From the NCBI GenBank assembly GCA_022925895.1, contig JAKSYS010000652.1, positions 1 to 35,105 on the forward strand: a DNA stretch of 35,105 nucleotides, read 5' to 3'. The translations under genes and the position numbers were made by a program. This document shows, in pieces, positions 30,724-35,105 of the stretch (its first letter is position 1; every line of letters begins with the position of its first letter). Source of the stretch: Fragilaria crotonensis (taxonomy: Eukaryota; Bacillariophyta; Fragilariophyceae; Fragilariales; Fragilariaceae). The notes under the pieces were generated by a model that saw only the letters and a list, made by a program, of their open reading frames with translations, was not told the origin of the DNA and did not search any database.

Positions 30724-31514
30724 ATTCTCACGGACACCTCGACTTCCGCCTGGCATCCATGTACCGCGCATGGCAGCGAGATGACGACCCGCCTACTCGT
30801 GTCAAACCCCTCCCTTTGTCCCTCGTCGCTCAGGTATGTCACCTCGCCTCCTTGGAGAATTCCCCCCGCGCGGCGGCAGCTGCCTCTTGTCTGGTCATCG
30901 GCTTCTTCTTCCTCTTGCGCCCGGGCGAATACCTGGGCACGCCTCGCCAAACCCATTTTGTGCTGGGGGCCGTCCGGTTCTGGATCGGCTCTCGCGCGCT
31001 TGATCACACTACATGTCCAGGTGGGGACATTCTGGCCGCTACCTTCGTTACCCTCACCTTCAATCGCCAAAAGAATGGGGTGCGTAACGAAACCGTCGGC
31101 CACGGCCGTTCCGGCCATGCCCATCTCTGTCCCGTGCACGCACTCGGCCAACGCGTTCTCGCCCTCCGTCGTCAAGGGGCTGCACATGACACTCCCCTCA
31201 ACGCCTTCCGCCCGGACGTGAACTCCAGCTGGACATTTATCCTTCCTTCTGACCTCACTACCCGCCTCCGCGCTGCCTTGGCCCTGCACCCCGATCCCGC
31301 CTTCACGGTTTCCGACGTCTCCATACGTTCCACTCGTGCGGGTGGTGCCATGGCCCTCCTCTGCGCCGGCGTCGACGCCGACCGCATCCGCTTACTGGGT
31401 CGCTGGCGGTCAGACGAAATGTACCGCTATCTTCACGTCCAGGCACAGCCCGTCATGACCGGCCTTGCCGCCGCCATGCTGCGCGGCGGCTCCTTCCGGC
31501 TCACGCCACATTAA
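30369..31514 (+). CDS. Tyrosine recombinase of the DIRS-type element
   Basis: The frame is open from 30369, after a TAA at 30366, and lies in the -1 register relative to RT. Its first ATG-type start is internal, and 30657 begins with GTG. The stretch upstream of 30657 (WALWQTFCTSVGIDALRLAA, then LLQLFAHRYRSG) is the typical SAM-like N-terminal core-binding domain of these recombinases. The protein must therefore begin upstream, most simply by frameshift from RT. The catalytic domain has FFFLLRPGEYL (first Arg), IRSTRAGGAMALLCAGVD (second box, Arg where His is usual), LLGRWRSDEMYRYLH (GRW motif, then the Tyr nucleophile). It mediates integration of the circular DNA copy. It ends at TAA 31512, 46 bp before B1. 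Confidence 0.88.
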   Translation, partial: RHISAGDLLANAAPLVRDQCYADWCTLTDSAAGRGSAQRSATAATSWALWQTFCTSVGIDALRLAARDPIPLLQLFAHRYRSGTVAPGRRPVRARTVEDAIRAVGQAYTGMGAPDPRLNSHGHLDFRLASMYRAWQRDDDPPTRVKPLPLSLVAQVCHLASLENSPRAAAAASCLVIGFFFLLRPGEYLGTPRQTHFVLGAVRFWIGSRALDHTTCPGGDILAATFVTLTFNRQKNGVRNETVGHGRSGHAHLCPVHALGQRVLALRRQGAAHDTPLNAFRPDVNSSWTFILPSDLTTRLRAALALHPDPAFTVSDVSIRSTRAGGAMALLCAGVDADRIRLLGRWRSDEMYRYLHVQAQPVMTGLAAAMLRGGSFRLTPH

Positions 31515-31560
31515 CCCACCCACGCTCTCGCTCCCTCCCATCTCGCCTCTGGCCTCTGGG

Positions 31561-31753
31561 CCGCATGGTACAGCAAGCAAGCTACTGTACAAAGGAGATG
31601 TAGGGTATGGTAACTCCTAGTAGGATGTCACAAACCCCCATCAACTAATCACTGTAGCAGTAGCCAGGCCAGTAACCATAGCACCGCCTGGAACAACCAC
31701 ACCGGACCGTAGCGTCGAACAGCCGCTGGGGCGGGAGAGCTACGAATCCCGCC
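31561..31753 (+). repeat. Split direct repeat B1
   Basis: 193 bp, identical to 32093-32285. It starts CCGCATGGTACAGC and ends ACGAATCCCGCC. The last three bases (GCC) are also the first three of A2. Confidence 0.95.
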
Positions 31754-32078
31754 GATAGCGGCAGTGTGGACGGGAGGTCCAGTACAGCCTTCGCAGCACT
31801 CGAACCCTTGCTGCCCAGTCGAGCATTCCGAGGTGACGCACTCGTTTGTAATGACCCCGCAATACTACAATTCTACGTGGGATCTCCTCAAAAGAATACG
31901 GCAGTTTGAACAGAGTATTATCTACCCTCTTGCTCCCATTGTTTTGTCGAACCAGGTCAAACGATCAGTAGAGACAGAACAAGACTACCCGCACGACGCA
32001 TCGACAAGCCTGCCACGCTCCGTCAGGTCCCTCGATTCCAGTGTAGGCAAGCTTCGCAAGCGAGTTCAGGTTTTTAAG
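31751..32078 (+). repeat. Split direct repeat A2
   Basis: 328 bp, identical to A1. It joins B1 directly through the shared GCC at 31751-31753. After it comes a 14-base C-rich spacer before B2. Confidence 0.95.
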
Positions 32079-32092
32079 CCCGCCCGCCCACT

Positions 32093-32285
32093 CCGCATGG
32101 TACAGCAAGCAAGCTACTGTACAAAGGAGATGTAGGGTATGGTAACTCCTAGTAGGATGTCACAAACCCCCATCAACTAATCACTGTAGCAGTAGCCAGG
32201 CCAGTAACCATAGCACCGCCTGGAACAACCACACCGGACCGTAGCGTCGAACAGCCGCTGGGGCGGGAGAGCTACGAATCCCGCC
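32093..32285 (+). repeat. Split direct repeat B2
   Basis: 193 bp, identical to B1. It ends the element at GCC (32283-32285), followed by host sequence ACAGAAGAAG. Confidence 0.95.
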
Positions 32286-33802
32286 ACAGAAGAAGTACAG
32301 TCGAATGTAGTAGTACAATACACCCGTACTCTACTAGTAGTATAGTATCAATTGGCTTGCAGTATACTGGTGACCAGTGACCAGTGACCGATGGTCACTG
32401 GGCTTGGGGCTTGAGGAAGGAAGGCCAATGGCCAACAATGAAAGATGAGTACAATAAGACAAACAAGCACCGCGAACTCTACGTATACCTGACTAAATAT
32501 TTCTTGACAATAATATATAGGAATGTTTGCAAATGATTATGCATCTCACATGCATTACAAATTATAAGGCATGTATTTTTAGGCCCACCATCCTAGTCAT
32601 GACAATTGGGAACCCACACAACTGAACAACTGTCAAGTTTTGTTGAGCTTCCAGAGATTACAAATCAAAACTGATGCGCAATTTGGAACCTGGGACAAAG
32701 GATGGGGACACCAGGAAGTCCAATGAGACGTTCCACGAACGGGAGCTTAGTTGCTTGTAAAGAAGATCTGCTGGTGGTGGTGGGCAAAATCGCATGTTTA
32801 GCTAGTAGCTAGCTAGATGCATGTTCTTGTTGAAGGATTAAGTCTCTATCCTACTACTATTGTAGTAGATTATCAACCACGCACATACAAGCATGATGCT
32901 GCCTGCCATAGTACTGATTGAGAAGCCCATCAGCTCCTCCCACATCCCTTACCGTAATGATGGAGAAGATCCAATTTCCTTTCCTCAGGGTCATGATCTG
33001 ACATTCCAGTTATGATTTGTAGTGGAGGATGATGGGGTGAGCCCTGTTGATGAAAGTGATAATAATAAGTCTTTGCCCTACAAGAAGAAGCCATGCTGCT
33101 GACTTGCTTTGTGATGGATCTGGTCCGTTCACGATCGGAACCTACTAGAATACATCCAATGCTCAAGATATTCAGCCAACCAGGTCAAGAGTCTCCTTGC
33201 GTGCTGCATCCTCCCGACAAGAACTGCAGTTTTGCAGATGATGTGCACTAGAAGTGCTGGGGATGACTTTTCCAATTCTCAAAATTCATCTATTGCTTCT
33301 TGCAATGAATTCAAACCTCCATTGGCTGGGACATAATAGCTACTCCAGTATTATTCTCCTAAAAATTTCATACCATGGCACAGTGAAGTTTGGTCAGCTT
33401 TCAGTATGGGCAGTTAGCATACGGTAGGAGTAGTAGGGATATTCTTCAACTTGCGAAAACTGTACTGCTGGAGCTCTAGAACAAAGCGTCTGCACTCTGC
33501 ACCCTTCATTCGATAATTCATCACTTTCAAATGTATTGTAGTAGTCAGGTTGTTGGAGTGAAGCTGCCCTCACAAGTTCATTGGTTCAAGCATTGGACAC
33601 GATAGCAGTAACCCAAGGAATCGGAGCTCAAGCCATCGAGCTGGGAACAACGATAGCCGTGACGTAGAAATCAGTATACAGTAGTAATGTAATGCGATTC
33701 CCCTAATGTACAACCACGTACCAGTACCGTGGTTCCAATACAAATTACACAGTAAAATACAGCATTATTAAAAAAAAAAAATCTGTAGAATTTGTATAAT
33801 GA
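32286..33802. other. Gene-poor region between two mobile elements
   Basis: No convincing gene is present. Visible features are GTAC/TAGTAG-rich sequence at 32290-32345, a 9-bp-arm palindrome (CCAGTGACC/GGTCACTGG, 32381-32401) preceded by tandem GTGACCA units, CTAGTAGCTAGCTAG near 32798-32815, and a homopolymer A run at 33771-33781. The rest is AT-rich and featureless. Confidence 0.45.
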
Positions 33803-33889
33803 GGCCCATCCTTATCGAGAGACAAAACTGGTCTGCAAAACTGACCCCCAACTTTTTTTTTCAACTTTGTCCACTCCCCGTCCTTATCG
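33803..33889 (+). repeat. Left terminal inverted repeat
   Basis: Imperfect inverted match to 34871-34946 over roughly 80 bases, with small indels in the T-run and near the tip. Confidence 0.75.
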
Positions 33890-34783
33890 AAGAAAACCAA
33901 AACAGCGCCTTTTCCGGGTTCGTAGCCAAGCCGTCCGTTGTTTTTTGGTGCATTTGTGGAATACTCCATACTCCATCACACTCCAGTACACGTTCGAGCT
34001 AATCATGATGCTCAACCATGGCACTCACATCTGCAAACCTCTGAATACATATATGCCATGTCATATCTTAGCTAATATGCGAATCTATAAAGGTAGAACA
34101 TGCCTTCCTAGAATGTATTATTATTATCATTGCACAAGAATGAGTCAGTTGGGGAGCAGTATTCCCAGAAATCCAATGAAGTACTCCGAGTATTCGGCAA
34201 CAGCAATACTGACAGTATCCTGCACATTGAATTCCTCATCTGTCCATCACTGTCGAGGATCTGAATATGTTTCACCGACCTCTTCCCCTTCTTCAACATC
34301 ATTCGGCATTGCTCCTCTTGATTTTTGTGCGTTGACAATTGTATGGAGCAAGGCGTTCATTGACCAATGCCTGCTGTCATTCTTGGCGTGATTCCAGGCT
34401 ACGCTAATCAGTTGCGTGTTTTCTGACCCTTTGCTTGCACCAGATTCTCTCGTACATCCTTATGGGTCGTTCCCTCGCACGTCCTTACTTGTCAACCCAA
34501 TCTCGCATCTTCTTCGCACCAGTTCAACACGTACTACAAGTATACGTACAAGTATACTTGTCATGAGGATTTCTTTTCAACACCGTGAGCATTATTTCAG
34601 ACAAAGGGACCCAATCACATTCCTCAACAGTGTGAGGGCTTTGTTGGCGAGTCCATCATAGCGAGGAAAGTGTCGTGTGAACTGTGGTGATGATGACGAA
34701 CGTTGTTGGCGTTGTGATGTTGTAATGGTAGTACGAAGATTCGATTTACGATTAACCGGACTCGAACACCTCAACTTTTTCTT

Positions 34784-34830
34784 GCAAAGTTGCTTTAAAG
34801 TTGGAGCCCAACTTTGTCGAGCAACTTTGC
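34784..34830. repeat. Strong two-part hairpin
   Basis: GCAAAGTTGCT (34784-34794) pairs with AGCAACTTTGC (34820-34830). Inside it AAAGTTGG (34797-34804) pairs with CCAACTTT (34808-34815) around a three-base loop. This makes 19 base pairs with one small internal loop. It lies just inside the right end of the inverted-repeat element. Confidence 0.6.
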
Positions 34831-34870
34831 AATGAGTTGAGTTCTTTTTATTTTTCGAGTAACTTTTTCC

Positions 34871-34946
34871 CGATAAGGACGGACGATCCGGAAAAAAAGT
34901 TGGGGGGTCAGTTTTGCAGACCAGTTGTCTCTCGATGAGATGGGCC
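34871..34946 (-). repeat. Right terminal inverted repeat
   Basis: Inverted counterpart of the left repeat; it ends in GATGGGCC followed by TGA. Confidence 0.75.
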
Positions 34947-35105
34947 TGAGTCGAAAGTCACAAACCAAGCTCAGTCATCGTAGTTTTTAGTTTGAACTTT
35001 TTTGACGAGTATCTTCAAGATTGTGGAAACTGGACATTCGACACTTTCTGTCACTCGAGAATGAAATCAGTACGTACAGACGTACTTACCATGGTTCGTC
35101 ATGTC

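Larger units (their letters stand above)
25717..32285 (+). mobile_element. DIRS-order (Ngaro/PAT-like) tyrosine-recombinase retrotransposon, apparently intact
   Basis: A 6569-bp element with the order A1 (328 bp), coding region, B1 (193 bp), A2 (328 bp), a 14-bp spacer and B2 (193 bp). This split direct repeat layout is diagnostic of Ngaro/PAT-type DIRS elements. A1/A2 and B1/B2 are identical by eye, which implies very recent insertion. There is no long target duplication. Instead a GCC triplet is shared by the left end, the B1/A2 junction and the right end, as expected if a tyrosine recombinase inserted a circle by crossover at GCC. The coding region carries Gag, RT/RNase H and tyrosine recombinase and is visibly more GC-rich than the flanking host DNA. 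No integrase or protease is seen. Confidence 0.92.
33803..34946. mobile_element. 1.14-kb non-autonomous inverted-repeat DNA element
   Basis: The left end GGCCCATCCTTATCGAGAG (33803 on) and the right end, read inward from 34946 as GGCCCATCTCATCGAGAG, form an imperfect inverted repeat. It continues through CTGGTCTGCAAAACTGACCCCC, a T-run, and CCGTCCTTATCG (33878-33889 against 34871-34882). The direct repeat TGA flanks both ends (33800-33802 and 34947-34949), consistent with a 3-bp target duplication. GG-starting ends and 3-bp duplications recall PIF/Harbinger elements, but that assignment is tentative. No transposase is encoded. The 199-codon frame at 33792-34391 starts in the repeat and has no recognisable motif. 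Confidence 0.7.

Noticed and set aside
29437-31289. Long minus-strand frames opposite RT and recombinase
   Set aside because: GC-rich shadows of the plus-strand coding frames with no motifs of their own.
25717-32285. Long terminal repeat (Gypsy/Copia) retrotransposon
   Set aside because: The repeats are split (A1...B1-A2-B2), the integrating enzyme is a tyrosine recombinase, and no DDE integrase or protease is present.
32381-32401. CCAGTGACC/GGTCACTGG palindrome as an operator or origin
   Set aside because: A single short palindrome beside tandem GTGACCA units in unannotated DNA; nothing links it to a regulated gene.
33792-34391. 199-codon plus-strand open frame
   Set aside because: It begins at the inverted repeat of a non-autonomous element, has no recognisable motif and reads as low-quality sequence. 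Chance frame.
1-35105. CRISPR arrays, rRNA and tRNA genes
   Set aside because: No regularly spaced repeats, no rRNA-like sequence, and no convincing tRNA arm pattern was seen by eye. A tRNA scan would be needed to exclude a tRNA fully.

Overview
The window is nuclear DNA of a microalga, most likely a pennate diatom. Supporting signs are a DUF6824-type protein (a family greatly expanded in diatoms), a theta-type (LCIB-like) carbonic anhydrase, short spliceosomal introns (65-88 bp, GTAAG/GTACG...CAG/TAG), Kozak-type rather than Shine-Dalgarno starts, and long AT-rich intergenic stretches full of GTAC-type palindromes. The species cannot be named from sequence alone.

Layout. 1-3975: a decayed PiggyBac-like DNA transposon with CCCAGT/ACTGGG ends; its transposase carries an inserted YqaJ-type nuclease and a SAP motif but is broken by about six frame changes. 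4048-4946: a DUF6824 protein gene (+) with one frame break. 5054-5800: acyl-protein thioesterase (-), tail-to-tail with the previous gene. 5801-9363: long non-coding stretch with hairpins and GTAC-rich DNA, ending in the presumed promoter of a theta carbonic anhydrase (9364-10185, +). 10397-11746: unrecognised helical protein (-). 12212-13786: GPR107/GOST-type seven-helix membrane protein (-). 13787-14552: non-coding, with a possible small inverted-repeat element. 14553-25342: a complete four-exon VPS13 lipid-transfer protein gene (-), reconstructed as 3523 residues with a 25-nt first exon.

25717-32285 is a 6.57-kb, apparently very young tyrosine-recombinase retrotransposon (DIRS order, Ngaro/PAT-like) with split direct repeats A1-ORFs-B1-A2-B2. 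Both repeat pairs are identical by eye and a shared GCC sits at both termini and at the internal B1/A2 junction. Gag and reverse transcriptase/RNase H lie in one frame separated by a single UGA. That UGA is followed by CGG and, 7 nt later, by a 17-bp stem-loop, the layout of a class II stop-codon readthrough signal. The recombinase lies in another frame with no ATG for its N-terminal domain, so it too probably needs recoding. This recoded Gag-Pol-recombinase layout is the most interesting thing in the window.

32286-35105 is gene-poor and contains a 1.14-kb inverted-repeat element (33803-34946) with 3-bp flanking direct repeats and a strong internal hairpin. The host genes (VPS13 at membrane contact sites, GOST protein in the secretory pathway, acyl-protein thioesterase in depalmitoylation, theta carbonic anhydrase in inorganic carbon handling) are ordinary single genes with no sign of functional clustering.
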